From contig JAQGDQ010001121.1 of assembly GCA_030141605.1 (NCBI GenBank), positions 1 through 26,468 of the forward strand: DNA of 26,468 nt, written 5' to 3'. Shown here in pieces: positions 17,341 through 26,468 of the stretch. The stretch is from Tubiluchus corallicola (taxonomy: Eukaryota > Priapulida > Priapulimorpha > Priapulimorphida > Tubiluchidae). The notes under the pieces were generated by a model, which did not search any database, had not been told where the DNA came from, and worked only from the letters and a program-made list of their open reading frames with translations. Every line of letters begins with the position of its first letter. Position 1 is the stretch's first letter. The translations under genes and the position numbers were made by a program.

Positions 17341-17606
17341 AAACTAAAATTTACAGTTAAAAATGCAATATCCTTATTGAATATCATTATTAAGACTATG
17401 TAACAGGTTTAAGATTTAAGAACACCATCTAGAAACATTAGTTTATTGACACAAAACCAATTTGCAGTTACAAATATCTACATATAGAATCTACAATACT
17501 ACATTTTTGAATGTTAATAAGTAAAGCAAATAGCTAAGAATTAATTTCATTTTCTGACCATTTTTTCTCTTTTATCCTTTTGTATTTCTTCCTATTTTTG
17601 TACTCC

Positions 17607-19320
17607 TTATAAAAAGTCATGTGCTTACAATAATGCAAGGGTGGCAATTGTCCCTCTGCCTCCCCCACCCCCTGTTATACAAAGTCGGTGTGCTTACAAT
17701 AATGCAAGGGTAGCAATTGTCCCTCTGTCTCCCTCACCCCCTGTTATGCAAAGTCGGTGTGCTCACAATAATGCAAGGGGGGCAATTTCCCTCTGCCTCC
17801 CCCACTCCCTGTTATACAAAGTCTGTGTGCTTAAATAATGCAAGGGCGGCAATTGTCCCTCTGCCTCCCTCACCCCCTGTTATACAAAGTCTGTGTGCTT
17901 ACAATAATGCAAAGGTGGCAATTGTCCCTCTGCCTCCCCCACCCCCTGTTACACAAAGCTAGTGTGCTTACAATAATGCAAGGGTGGCAATTGTCCCTCT
18001 GCCTCCCCACCCCCTGTTATACAAAGTCGTGTGCTTATAATAATGCAAGGGTGGCAATTGTCCCTCTGCCTCTCTCACCCCCTGTTATACAAAGCTGGCG
18101 TGCTTATAATAATGCAAGGGTGGCAATTGTCCCTCTGCCTCCCCACCCCCTGTTATACAAAGTCGTGTGCTTATAATAATGCAAGGGTGGCAATTGTCCC
18201 TCTGCCTCCCCACCCCCTGTTATACAAAGTCGTGTGCTTATAATAATGCAAAGGTGGCAATTGTCCCTCTGCCTCCCCCACCCCCTGTTACACAAAGCTA
18301 GTGTGCTTACAATAATGCAAGGGTGGCAATTGTCCCTCTGCCTCCCCCACCCCGTGTTATACAAAGTCGGTGTGCTTATAATAATGCAAGGGTGGCAATT
18401 GTCCCTCTGCCTCTCTCACCCCCTGTTATACAAAGCTGGTGTGCTTACAATAATGCAAGGGTGGCAATTGTCCCTCTGCCTCCCCCACCTCCTGTTACAC
18501 AAAGCTGGCGTGCTTATAATAATGCAAGGGTGGCAATTGTCCCTCTGCCTCCCCCACCCCGTGTTATACAAAGTCGGTGTGCTTATAATAATGCAAGGGG
18601 GGCAAATGTCACTCTGCCTCCCCCACCTCCTGTTACACAAAGCTGGCGTGCTTATAATAATGCAAGGGTGGCAATTGTCCCTCTGCCTCCCCCACCCCGT
18701 GTTATACAAAGTCATGTGCTTATAATAATGCAAGGGTGGCAATTGTCCCTCTGCCTACCCCACCTCCTGTTACACAAAGCTGGCGTGCTTATAATAATGC
18801 AAGGGGGGCAAATGTCACTCTGCCTCCCCCACCTCCTGTTACACAAAGCTGGCGTGCTTATAATAATGCAAGGGTGACAATTGTCCCTCTGCCTCCCCCA
18901 CCCCGTGTTATACAAAGTCGGTGTGCTTACAATAATGCAAGGGGGGCAATTGTCCCTCTGCCTCCCCCACCCTGTGTTATACAAAGTCGGTGTGCTTACA
19001 ATAATGCAAGGGTGGCAATTGTCCCTCTGCCTCCCCCACCCCGTGTTATACAAAGTCGGTGTGCTTATAATAATGCAAGGGTGGCAATTGTCCCTCTGCC
19101 TCCCCCACTCCCTGTTATTCAAAGTCGGTGTGCTTACAATAATGCAAGACTGGCAATTGTCCCTCTGCCTCCGCCACACCCTGTTATACAAAGCTGGTGT
19201 GCTTACAATAATGCAAGGGTGGCAATTGTTCCTCTGCCTCCCCCACCCCCTGTTATACAAAGCTGGTGTGCTTACAATAATGCAAGGGTGGCAATTGTCC
19301 CTCTGCCTGCCCCACCCCTG
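17607..19320. repeat. 69-bp minisatellite, about 25 copies
   Basis: Each unit reads roughly ACAAAGTCGGTGTGCTTACA, ATAATGCAAGGGTGGCAATT, GTCCCTCTGCCTCCCCCACC, CCCTGTTAT; some units are 66-68 bp. The minus strand is G-rich (GGGGGTGGGGGAGGCAGAGGG). Because 69 is a multiple of three, long open frames appear on both strands (up to 224 codons), but the products are simple proline- or leucine-rich repeats and shift between frames. The array is a single unit at the matching place in unit A (7966-8033). Confidence 0.95.
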
Positions 19321-19346
19321 TTGCTTTTACATAAACTCCAAATTAG

Positions 19347-19583
19347 TTTCTTAGGCAGCACCAACGCATACCCTAGTTTATGCCATGACTTTGTTCAACT
19401 GTGTCAGTAAGTAAATAAGCACCTCCATTTAACACCTTTTTTACTTAAAAACAATAATATGATTATAACGATTAGTGTATTCAAGACATAGTTTTAAACT
19501 GAATGGCAAAGAACTAAAGTAAAGGTTACCAAGGTCAACCATCCTGTGTAAGTAATGCTGTTATTAGACAAATAACGAAATTT
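19347..19583. repeat. Duplicated block Y, second copy (partner 12087-12362)
   Basis: Begins TTTCTTAGGCAGCACCAACG and matches the first copy up to TTAGACAAATAACGAAATTT, with small deletions. LINE relic 2 starts immediately after it, so that element probably inserted at or near this point. Confidence 0.85.
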
Positions 19584-19897
19584 CTTCACTATGAACTATG
19601 AATTTTATTCCACACATCAAAATACCATATTGTACACATTAATAAACAATAAATAAAATAATTTGAGTAGTGTGAGGTGAGTGTACGGCCATACGGTCAT
19701 TAACACACTCACCTTACTTAAATGAAATGAAAAAAATTATTAAAGTTATGCGTGCTTTTGTAGATGACTTAATGAAATTGATGCAATAAAGTAAATGATG
19801 TAATAATAGCAAGGAAACATAAGAAAAACATAATATGGAATTACGATTTTGATATAGGCTGCGATGAATGAATAATTTCATTTAAATTGATTTATAC

Positions 19898-19946
19898 CTT
19901 TTACTAATAAAGTAACAAAGGTCGTAATGATACCTATTAGTAAAAG
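19898..19946. repeat. Perfect 12-bp hairpin in the 3' UTR of LINE relic 2
   Basis: CTTTTACTAATA (19898-19909) and TATTAGTAAAAG (19935-19946) are exactly complementary across a 25-base loop. In several LINE clades a 3' stem-loop is recognised by the RT; here that role is inference from position. Confidence 0.75.
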
Positions 19947-20002
19947 AAAAACATTAGTGCAAAAAGACACAAGTGCACAAAAGAGAAAAAACCTCTGGTT
20001 TT

Positions 20003-20175
20003 CTATGCCAATGAATATTTACTAAGTAAAAATATCTTATATTGTTTGGTAGCTATTTTTAAAGACGGAGAGGAGATGATTGTATTGGGTACACTATTCC
20101 ACAAAATAACTCCATTGTGCAGTAAGGTATTTAAGCCATACGCTGTGTTAAATTGTGTCTGAAAATAGTGTCCCA
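20003..20175 (-). pseudogene. LINE relic 2 ORF2 C-terminal end
   Basis: A minus-strand frame reads NTAYGLNTLLHNGVILWNSV and continues PNTIISSPSLKIATKQYK to a TAG at 20003-20005. The 'LLHNGVILWNSLP...SSPSLKIFKKQYK' pattern is the usual end of LINE ORF2, after the RT. It is in a different frame from the endonuclease and follows it directly, so the RT core was removed by deletion. Confidence 0.75.
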
Positions 20176-21463
20176 TACTGGAAAAATCGGGGCATGTTTA
20201 TTAAGGGTGGTTTCAAATGATTCCAAGAAATGGGAAAAAGTATTATTTACATTAAGTTGACTATTGAAAATATTAGAAAGTGAATGTCCCAAATCGCTCA
20301 GAAAATTCGCAGGAATAAATCTGTTAGTATCTCTTAATTGTATTTGAGACTTACTTTTGCTTGCATAGGAAGAGTTAAAAATTGCAAAGATAGGCAGATG
20401 GTCAGCCACTTCATACTGAATGATGCCAGCAGTGATGGGATTTTGAAACTCATTAGTATAAATATGATCAATTAAGGTTTGTGAGTTGTTAGTAATGCGA
20501 GTTGGTTGAGTGATAACCGGATGAAACCTATTTGAGAACAACATAGTTGGCAACTGAAGAAATGTCTTCGTGTTGAAGTAAATTAATATTCATGTCCCCG
20601 CAAATAAAAGCTGTCCTACCTGACGAATTGATAAAGTTTAAGATCTTTTCCATTTCTTCATTAAAGTGACTGACAGATTTGTTGGTGTGCCTGTACACGA
20701 CGCCAAATAGTATAGGTGCTTTATTTCTTGAAGTTTTTATCTTGACCCATAAATCCTCTACAGCTATTCTGCTAACAGTGTGAGGTAAGTTGGATGTATA
20801 TTTTTCGCAGTTAAACTGAATTTCATTAATAACTTTAAATTCAAGATTTTTTTTAATATATAGACCTACCCCACCTGCAGCAGTAAGCGAATCTTTTCTA
20901 AGAAAAATATACTCTGGTATGTTATAGAAAAAGGGGGTATTTTCATGTAATCTTGTTTCTGTAATAGCTATGATGTCCGGAGGATTTTGAAAATGATCCA
21001 CTGTTTCAAGCACCTCACCAAAATAGCGGCCAAGACTGCATGTATTCATGTGCACAAAGCAAAAATCATTTGTATTGTTTTTTAATTTGGTGTCATGTTT
21101 TAGCGCATCTAAAGAATAATACTTACTAGAGTACTGTACTATATAATTATCTGGATCTTGAGAATCTTCACATATGGGTGGCGGCAATGAAGAAAGATTA
21201 GTATAAGTAGATAAGCTTATAGTAGAAACATTCGTGCTGAAAATAGTTGAGAAGTCCTCTTCATCGCAGCCCTGAAATGGAAGTAAAATGTTAATACAGT
21301 TTATACAGTAGTAAGGCTCACTACTATTGCCTAAATTACGAAATTCTAAAAGGGACAACGTTGAACATTTTAAGTGTCTCCAACAGAGACAAATATTACA
21401 TTGAATAGCACATTGAGTCGGCTTGCATTCGTGGTTACAAAACAAACAAGGAAATTTTGCCAT
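20131..21463 (-). pseudogene. LINE relic 2 ORF2: PHD-like finger plus APE-type endonuclease
   Basis: Starts at a real ATG (21461-21463). Residues about 5-57 form a PHD-like Cys/His cluster (CLFCNHEC, CAIQCNICLCWRHLKC, YYCINC). The APE-type endonuclease that would nick target DNA follows: HMNTCSL, DIIAITETRLHENT, GGVGLYIKK, FGVVYRHTNKS, FICGDMNINLLQHE. A one-base frameshift near 20545-20560 moves the frame. The remainder reads QPTRITNNSQTLIDHIYTNE and ADHLPIFAIF, with the catalytic SDH-type site present as ADH. Coding then passes NKHAPIFP and breaks at the deletion junction near 20175. Confidence 0.85.
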
Positions 21464-21508
21464 GAAGGACTTGAATTAAGTTTCAAAGATATTAAAATAT
21501 GAGACGGC

Positions 21509-22114
21509 CTATATATCAGTCAGGTCTTGCTCACAGTCTATCGTAAGTTTCTGGCTATTATCAGTGGCTCGCAGAAAAATCCCGCCGTTGACAGTCCAAA
21601 TGTGTGCAAAGTTGTGTTGCTTTTTGTAGTTGAGCGCTATCCGAAAGAGTTCACGTCGTCTCGGTGTCAGTGATTCACTAATGTAGATTTTACTGTCTGT
21701 ATAGCGAGAATAATCCAAGGTCGATGTGTTCCCTGCTCTCTTTCTCTCTCTGTACATTGTATCACGTTTGTCACGTTGGGTAAATATCGCAATAATTTTA
21801 GGGTAACCCTTTCTTGGCTTAGGGAGCCTGTGGGAGATACTAATTTCTTCTGGTGATACTGCAATTCCCATATTGCGGGCAACACTAAGAACTATTGCAT
21901 TTGTATTTTCGTGTTCAATTACCGGAGTTCCCGATATTTCGAGGCAGTCCCGACGACTGTACTGATCAAGTTTGTCGATCTCAATTGCATTTGTCTGTGC
22001 CAGTTTTTGTAGCTTGCTAACTGTTGCTTTAAGCGAGTTGTTTTCTGTTTTAAGTCTGGCAATGTCTTGATTGGCTGCATCAAGCTCAGATATTGAAACT
22101 GAGACTGAATAAGA
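21509..22114 (-). pseudogene. LINE relic 2 ORF1: coiled coil plus RRM-type nucleic-acid chaperone, 5'-truncated
   Basis: The frame is open from a stop at 22115-22117 to TAG-side end at 21509, about 200 codons. Residues 10-60 are a coiled coil (ARLKTENNSLKATVSKLQKL). The junction LDQYSRRDCLEISGTP is the hallmark start of the LINE ORF1 RRM domain; EEISISHRLP and IIAIFTQRDKRDTMYRERK follow. The C-terminal part contains IYISESLTPRRRELF and HIWTVNGGIFLRA. Such proteins bind element RNA as trimers in the retrotransposition particle. The N-terminus is missing; the first ATG (21869-21871) is well inside the domain. No stop breaks the preserved part, which suggests a fairly young copy. Confidence 0.83.
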
Positions 22115-22157
22115 TTAAAGTTAAAGAAAACTACAAGAATGAGTTTAAGGATCAGTT

Positions 22158-22310
22158 TGTGGGGAAGATGATGACACTACTGAACATATGCTTAAATGTG
22201 GAGAATGGAAAAAATTTTGAACTCAGATATATTAATGAACAGTGAAAAGGAAAGATTGCTAGAAATTAGAAATCTAGTGAACGAATGCATGGAATACAGG
22301 ATAGAGACAA
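22158..22310 (+). pseudogene. Possible LINE C-terminal Cys-His remnant
   Basis: The plus strand reads CGEDDDTTEHMLKCGEW (from 22158), resembling the Cys-His knuckle region near the end of some LINE RT proteins ('ETTEHLLxxC'). After a stop and frame change comes SEKERLLEIRNLVNECMEYR. It is short and broken, and on the opposite strand from relic 2, so it belongs to a different insertion. The assignment is tentative. Confidence 0.4.
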
Positions 22311-22466
22311 ACAAAGACATTAAACTGGGAAAAGACAGCTAAAAGAGCAGCGTTAGAGAAAAATAGACCTATAATAGTGTCCGCCTCTGATATGTGGACA
22401 GAGTCGAGTATCGCAATCGCAAAACAAACAAGGTTGTACTGAAAAAAATGCAGAGAAATGTACAAG

Positions 22467-23173
22467 ATTTTACCTAACACTTGAGAACCAAAAAAGAACA
22501 CAACAGGTAAACAATTCCAAACACAGAAACAAATAGAGTGCTCTCACCATAGCGCTCATACATTTTGCACCATTAGCAAAAAGTGAAACTACAATATGGG
22601 AAATCAGAAACATGAGAAAGGGACACAGAGAATGAACCCACCAGGACCACTACAAACATCGAGGGACATAGTCAAATAAATGTAAAACACAGAAACAGGT
22701 AGAGTGCTCTCATCAATTCATTCATTACATCATTACATCATTTCATTCTAAAGCACTAAATGTTTTCTTTATCATACGATTCACTTCAAATTTTCAGATT
22801 ATATATGCCCGCAACACATTTACATTTGTATATAGATGAGCTGTGTGTGAGGCTTTTCTTGCGCAGAAATAATAAAAACTTATTTGTATTATGAAACTAT
22901 TGTAAATGTGTAATGTGAAATAAATAACTTATGAGAGTATGGTGAGAGCCAAGCTGGCTTTTGCGATGCTCCCCAATTCTAGTACAAACACAATGAAGAA
23001 TGCACACACCACTTGAAGAAATTGCCAAATCGTTCACACTTGCTAGTTCACTTTCAGATCTACGTCTGAACATCATCATCATCTTAGGTGCTTCCGTTAT
23101 GCATACGTTGGGCGTGGAGTAGGGCACTAGCCGAAATAGGGCAATTGGTGCACATAGGCTAGCCCAAGTAGGA
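22467..23173. repeat. Duplicated block Xa, second copy (partner 2973-3962)
   Basis: Begins ATTTTACCTAACACTTGAGA and follows the first copy through AAGTAGGACG. It lacks about 215 bases present in the first copy and has a few small insertions. A minus-strand frame at 22897-23127 is not conserved with the first copy and is not called. Confidence 0.8.
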
Positions 23174-23368
23174 CGCCTAGTGGATTCCTAACTGTGTACA
23201 AGTGAACAAAGGAAATGAGCACTATTTGGAATTTAAACAACCTCATGCTTTTTTATGGAGTGACAGTCCATGTGAACTACTGAAATCTTTCATTTGTGAA
23301 TCTAATGTTAATTGATTTAAAGTTTTCCTCTACGGGTTTAAGACAATAATTTCTATTTTGCTTTGCCC

Positions 23369-23628
23369 GATTCAAGTTAATAAATTAAGGATAGTTTAGT
23401 TTAGTTTTAGTTTATTTATTTACACTTTGCAATAATTTATTTATTCTCGATAATTTCTGTTCTCTAATCCAAGTACATCAGTGTTACCTGATTCAAGTTA
23501 ATAAATTAAGGATAGTTTAGTTTCGTTTTAGTTTATTTATTTACACTTTGCAATAATTTATTTATACTTGATAATTTCTGTTCTCTAATCCAAGTACATC
23601 AGTGTTAATTGATTCCAGTTAAGAAATT
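23369..23628. repeat. Tandem duplication, 121-bp unit, about 2.1 copies
   Basis: GATTCAAGTTAATAAATTAA begins at 23369 and 23490, and GATTCCAGTTAAGAAATTAA begins at 23611. Each full unit ends CCAAGTACATCAGTGTTA. It lies in sequence unique to the second X copy. Confidence 0.9.
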
Positions 23629-23786
23629 AAACTTGAAAGGTATGTAATCTTGTTTATCATTTTATTGAACTTGATAAACTTGTGGCATTTTTAGTGACGG
23701 CTTGTAGATAAGATTAGTGGGGTCACTGCTTCAGTAAATTGTTACAAGTGAATCCCACAGTTCCGTGCAAGGATTCAAAGCTACGC

Positions 23787-24346
23787 ACAGTCGTGTACAG
23801 ATACGTGCTGACAGTCATGTACAAATACATGTTGACAGTCGTGCACAGAAACGTGTTGACAGTCGTGTACAAATACGTGTTGACAGTCGTGTACAGATAC
23901 GTGTTGACAGTCCTGTACAAATACGTGTTCATAGTCATGTACAAATACGTGTTGACAGTCATGTACAGATTTGTAAATTGATACTTGTGAATGATTGTTA
24001 ACTATGAGAAGTCAAAGGAAAATGTATATACCGTGTGATGTGTTTGAAAACATTGATGGCCCATTGCTTAACAAAAGCATCTGTAGCTTTTACTCGATAA
24101 ATGAATCTGGTTTGGCAGGTGCTTCAAGTTTTAGTTCATGGTTTTTAACAAGTTCATTTTTGGATATTGTAGCAGTAGTTAATATAAGAAGTGTGTAATA
24201 CGCTTTTAATCTATATAGCTTGAGATGTACGATCTCTGTTGCTAACATCGGGACATGTTTTTTATATACTAATCCCACTGCTTTCTCAAAAAGAAGGTGT
24301 TTTGCAACGTTTGCAAACGGCTACTGTAGATGGCAGCCACATTGTA
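23787..24346. repeat. Duplicated block Xb, second copy, with eight-unit 24-bp array (23787-23973)
   Basis: The 24-bp unit ACAGTCGTGTACAAATACGTGTTG occurs about eight times, against about three in the first copy. The flank matches 4409-4797 (for example TTTGTAAATTGATA, CTTTTACTCGATAAATGAAT, GCTTGAGATGTACGATCTCT). Open frames over the 24-bp array on both strands are by-products of its length being a multiple of three. Confidence 0.85.
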
Positions 24347-24620
24347 GTTTTTTTATTATTATTATCAATAATAGTAGTTCAGGTTCAGCAACCGAGACGA
24401 GCACACGTGTTTCAGGTTGCTCTATAAACTCAAACTGTATACTATATCGTACAGTAAAATAGAGTAAATTTAAATGTACAGGAAATATGCACTAAATGTT
24501 TGCGGGTTTTATTATGACAACTGGAAGTAATTGCCAAAAAGATATTCTATGATATTAACTACGTCTATGGTGTTGCTGGAAGAACTGATTTAATACAAGG
24601 AGTAACGTGTACTTGTCTGA

Positions 24621-25090
24621 ATGATGTCGTCTGCTGAAGAAGGCAAGCTTATTATAGATGATGAGCAAATTGCGAATGAAATTAATAACTTAGAAATGAA
24701 CTCAAAAGTCAAGAAACGCTACAGTCTCAAGAAATTCTGCATGCGTGCATTAGTTATAAATTCAGTAATTCCGAAAGTCACAATCAAGCAAGTGAAAGAA
24801 GATGTCAACGAGATGCGTGAAGAAATTAAACAACTACAACAAAAGACGAATGACTTAGAACAATATAGTAGGAGATGCAGCGTTAGATTCTTTGATGTGC
24901 CAGAGCATAATGACGAGATCTTAAGTTGGATCACATTAATAAAAGCGGAATTGAAAGATGCCACACACATCTTACAGATCGTACAGGGAAGGTCAGTGGA
25001 AGGAAACACAGAACAATCTTTTGTAAATTGATTAGTTATGACTACAAACGAGATGCGAAACGATTAGTGGATGCGTGCATGAGGCACTAA
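24621..25090 (+). pseudogene. LINE ORF1 5' remnant: coiled coil and start of RRM
   Basis: Starts at ATGATG (24621). Residues about 55-85 form a coiled coil (VNEMREEIKQLQQKTNDLEQ) and lead into LEQYSRRCSVRFFDVPEH, the LINE ORF1 RRM signature. The first frame ends at 25031; a shifted frame continues KLISYDYKRDAKRLVDACMR to a TAA at 25088-25090, matching the next part of the domain ('KLxSYDxKR'). No C-terminal domain or ORF2 follows, so this is a 3'-lacking fragment of a third LINE, on the plus strand and not part of relic 2. Confidence 0.7.
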
Positions 25091-25420
25091 AATGTACTGC
25101 GCATGTGTTTCATGCTCATATACAGCATATACAACATATATACAGTGTGTATATTCGTATGTAACAAGCACTCATGTTTTGGATGAGTGGCTGTACAGGT
25201 GCATGCATGCGTGTATGTATGTAGTGTTATATGTGTATATATACGAACATCTGGACACATGTATGTTATGTATCTAAATAAAAGTATGTGTTGGTATGAC
25301 TGGGTTAATGTGTGTGTGCACGCATCTATGGATGTTGGCAAGCCATATATGTGTACGCAAATATAGTTCTTTTGAACTGTGCACTCGTTCATGTATTAGA
25401 ATGTACTAATATATATATCA
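25091..25420. other. Low-complexity alternating purine-pyrimidine stretch
   Basis: Rich in TG/CA and TA steps (GTGTATGTATGTAG, GTGTATATATACG, TGTGTGTGCACGCA). The short frames across it have no domain. It is prone to non-B DNA and is otherwise uninformative. Confidence 0.6.
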
Positions 25421-26468
25421 AGTATGCATCTTTCACTAGTTAAGAAAATTTCAGTGCTTATAGTTAGGCATTTACTTTAAATATATAACCAGTAATTTAT
25501 TGACCTAGCAAACGATATTGCACAATTTTGATAAATATAATCTAATTGTAAGAACAGTAATATTATGACTTTTTAATCTTGTGATCTATACGTGCTGCTT
25601 ATAAATTGCTTAGCTAGGAAGCCAAACTAATTGGTTTAATTAAAGAATTCGTTTTCCTTTCTTGTTTTTTTTCTTTTATCAAAGATGATTTTAATGAGAT
25701 CTGATAAAATTAAGATTGCATCTTAAAACTAACTAAATATTAGGCCTTTATTTCCTAATTATACTTACTTAAATAAGAGAGTATGCTAAATTTATAAACT
25801 TTTACTAAACTATTTTATGTTTACTGCCTATTCATAGACTATCATTATCATAACTCCCAACTTGAAAACACTGTTGATTTTAAGTTACATACCTAAACCC
25901 AAGAGAACTAAAATTTGATATACTGCGTGACTTCTCGTTGCCGTCCTCGTATAAACACATTACAACTACTCAATTTTCTTTTTGCTTTTTTTCATCTTTT
26001 TCTTTGCTTGTTTCTTTTTTTATGATTTTGAATTTAACATCTTTTATCTATTTTGAGACTACTGTCATTTTTTGCATTATTTTATTTACTGCAAGAAAAT
26101 TTTCCTCACCATTTTTAGTTTTTGTTGAGCTTCAAAATTGACTGTTGTTAAATACATCGCCATGATTTTCGTTTGTTGTTTGTGTTTTTATTCTGAACCC
26201 GTTTTACACTTACTTATTTCTCTGTTATCTTGGAAAGGTGCCTGCCTTGTGGGACCGGGTTTACAGTTTAACGTCAGTGGCTCGAATCTATGCCTTTTTT
26301 TGTTCAAATCAAACTTTGTACTGATCAGAGAATGTTACAGCATATGAGTTGAAAGAAGCGCTAGGTAAATTAGGTAGCACTTGAAAATTGTAGTTTTGTT
26401 CATTCAAAGAGATTAATGTGCTGACTAAAGTGCATAACAAGCTAGTAAAAAATATTAGACTTAATGCA
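25421..26468. other. AT-rich sequence, no gene recognised
   Basis: Short plus-strand frames at 25938-26141 and 26138-26347 code for low-complexity, T-rich-derived hydrophobic peptides with no supporting signal. I see no repeats or RNA genes. Confidence 0.5.

Larger units (their letters stand above)
15435..17606. repeat. Duplicated block Z, second copy: the ZNF B unit (partner 5880-8064)
   Basis: It aligns in direct orientation with the ZNF A unit across the 3' flank, the finger array, the upstream acceptor and the intron-like sequence up to the single or expanded 69-bp unit. The main length changes are one extra finger and an expanded CAGT-rich stretch before the gene. Confidence 0.9.
19584..22114 (-). 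mobile_element. LINE relic 2: ORF1, PHD-endonuclease ORF2 and 3' UTR, RT core deleted
   Basis: On the minus strand the order is ORF1 (22114-21509), 45-base gap, ORF2 (21463 onward), a C-terminal ORF2 piece ending at 20003, and a 3' UTR to about 19584. The 3' end carries TTCATAG repeated twice, like the short terminal repeats of CR1-type elements. The 5' end is truncated inside ORF1. The RT core expected between the endonuclease and the C-terminal piece is missing. This belongs to a different family from relic 1. Confidence 0.82.

Noticed and set aside
17641-19410. Several long open frames on both strands over the 69-bp array
   Set aside because: Unit length is a multiple of three, so frames stay open on both strands at once; peptides are simple repeats and switch frame where units are 66-68 bp.
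22274-22501. Hydrophobic 75-codon minus-strand frame as a membrane peptide
   Set aside because: It is antisense to the plus-strand LINE remnant and crosses into block X; the first X copy does not conserve it.
23723-24001. Repeat proteins encoded by the 24-bp array
   Set aside because: Same cause: 24 bp keeps frames open on both strands, and the first X copy, with fewer units, does not preserve them.
26138-26347. Hydrophobic 69-codon frame at the right edge
   Set aside because: T-rich DNA gives Leu/Phe-rich peptides by chance; no start context, domain or neighbour supports it.

Overview
This window is animal nuclear DNA, most likely from an invertebrate with an AT-rich, transposon-rich genome. 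The evidence is two intact arrays of C2H2 zinc fingers, several broken non-LTR retrotransposons (LINEs) of the CR1/jockey type, long minisatellites, and no bacterial-style dense coding. I cannot name the species from the sequence.

The backbone is a tandemly duplicated zinc-finger (ZNF) locus on the minus strand. ZNF A (12 fingers, about 6.5-7.5 kb) and ZNF B (13 fingers, about 16.1-17.2 kb) are close paralogues 9.56 kb apart. Their flanks are duplicated too: block Z (5880-8064 and 15435-17606), block Y (12087-12362 and 19347-19583) and block X (2973-4797 and 22467-24346). The order X-Z-Y...Z-Y-X fits a tandem array in which a third unit begins at 22467 and the X of the middle unit has been lost or replaced.

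Layout: 1-2972, LINE relic 1 (minus), with endonuclease and reverse transcriptase (RT) broken by one stop and frameshifts. 2973-4797, block X, first copy. 5110-5590, possible MITE-like element containing a long imperfect hairpin. 5880-8064, ZNF A unit. 8065-12086, a LINE relic inserted into unit A and flanked by a possible target-site duplication; its RT motif A (the catalytic 'MDLTKAFD' segment) is expanded into about 39 tandem 60-bp units. 12087-14980, block Y, a possible tRNA-derived SINE, a candidate first exon for ZNF A, small tandem repeats and a heat-shock-promoter-like cluster. 14983-15379, a 44-bp minisatellite. 15435-17606, ZNF B unit. 17607-19320, a 69-bp minisatellite of about 25 copies that is single-copy at the matching place in unit A. 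19347-22114, block Y second copy and LINE relic 2, which lacks its RT core. 22158-22310, remnant of another LINE end. 22467-24346, block X second copy. 24621-25090, 5' remnant of a LINE ORF1 (plus). 25091-26468, AT-rich sequence with nothing recognised.

The only plausible host genes are the two ZNF genes, which would encode nuclear DNA-binding proteins. Their fingers are nearly identical in framework but differ at base-contacting positions, as in rapidly evolving ZNF clusters. The LINE density around them is compatible with a role in transposon control, but that is inference. Open frames over the minisatellites arise because unit lengths are multiples of three; I do not call them genes.
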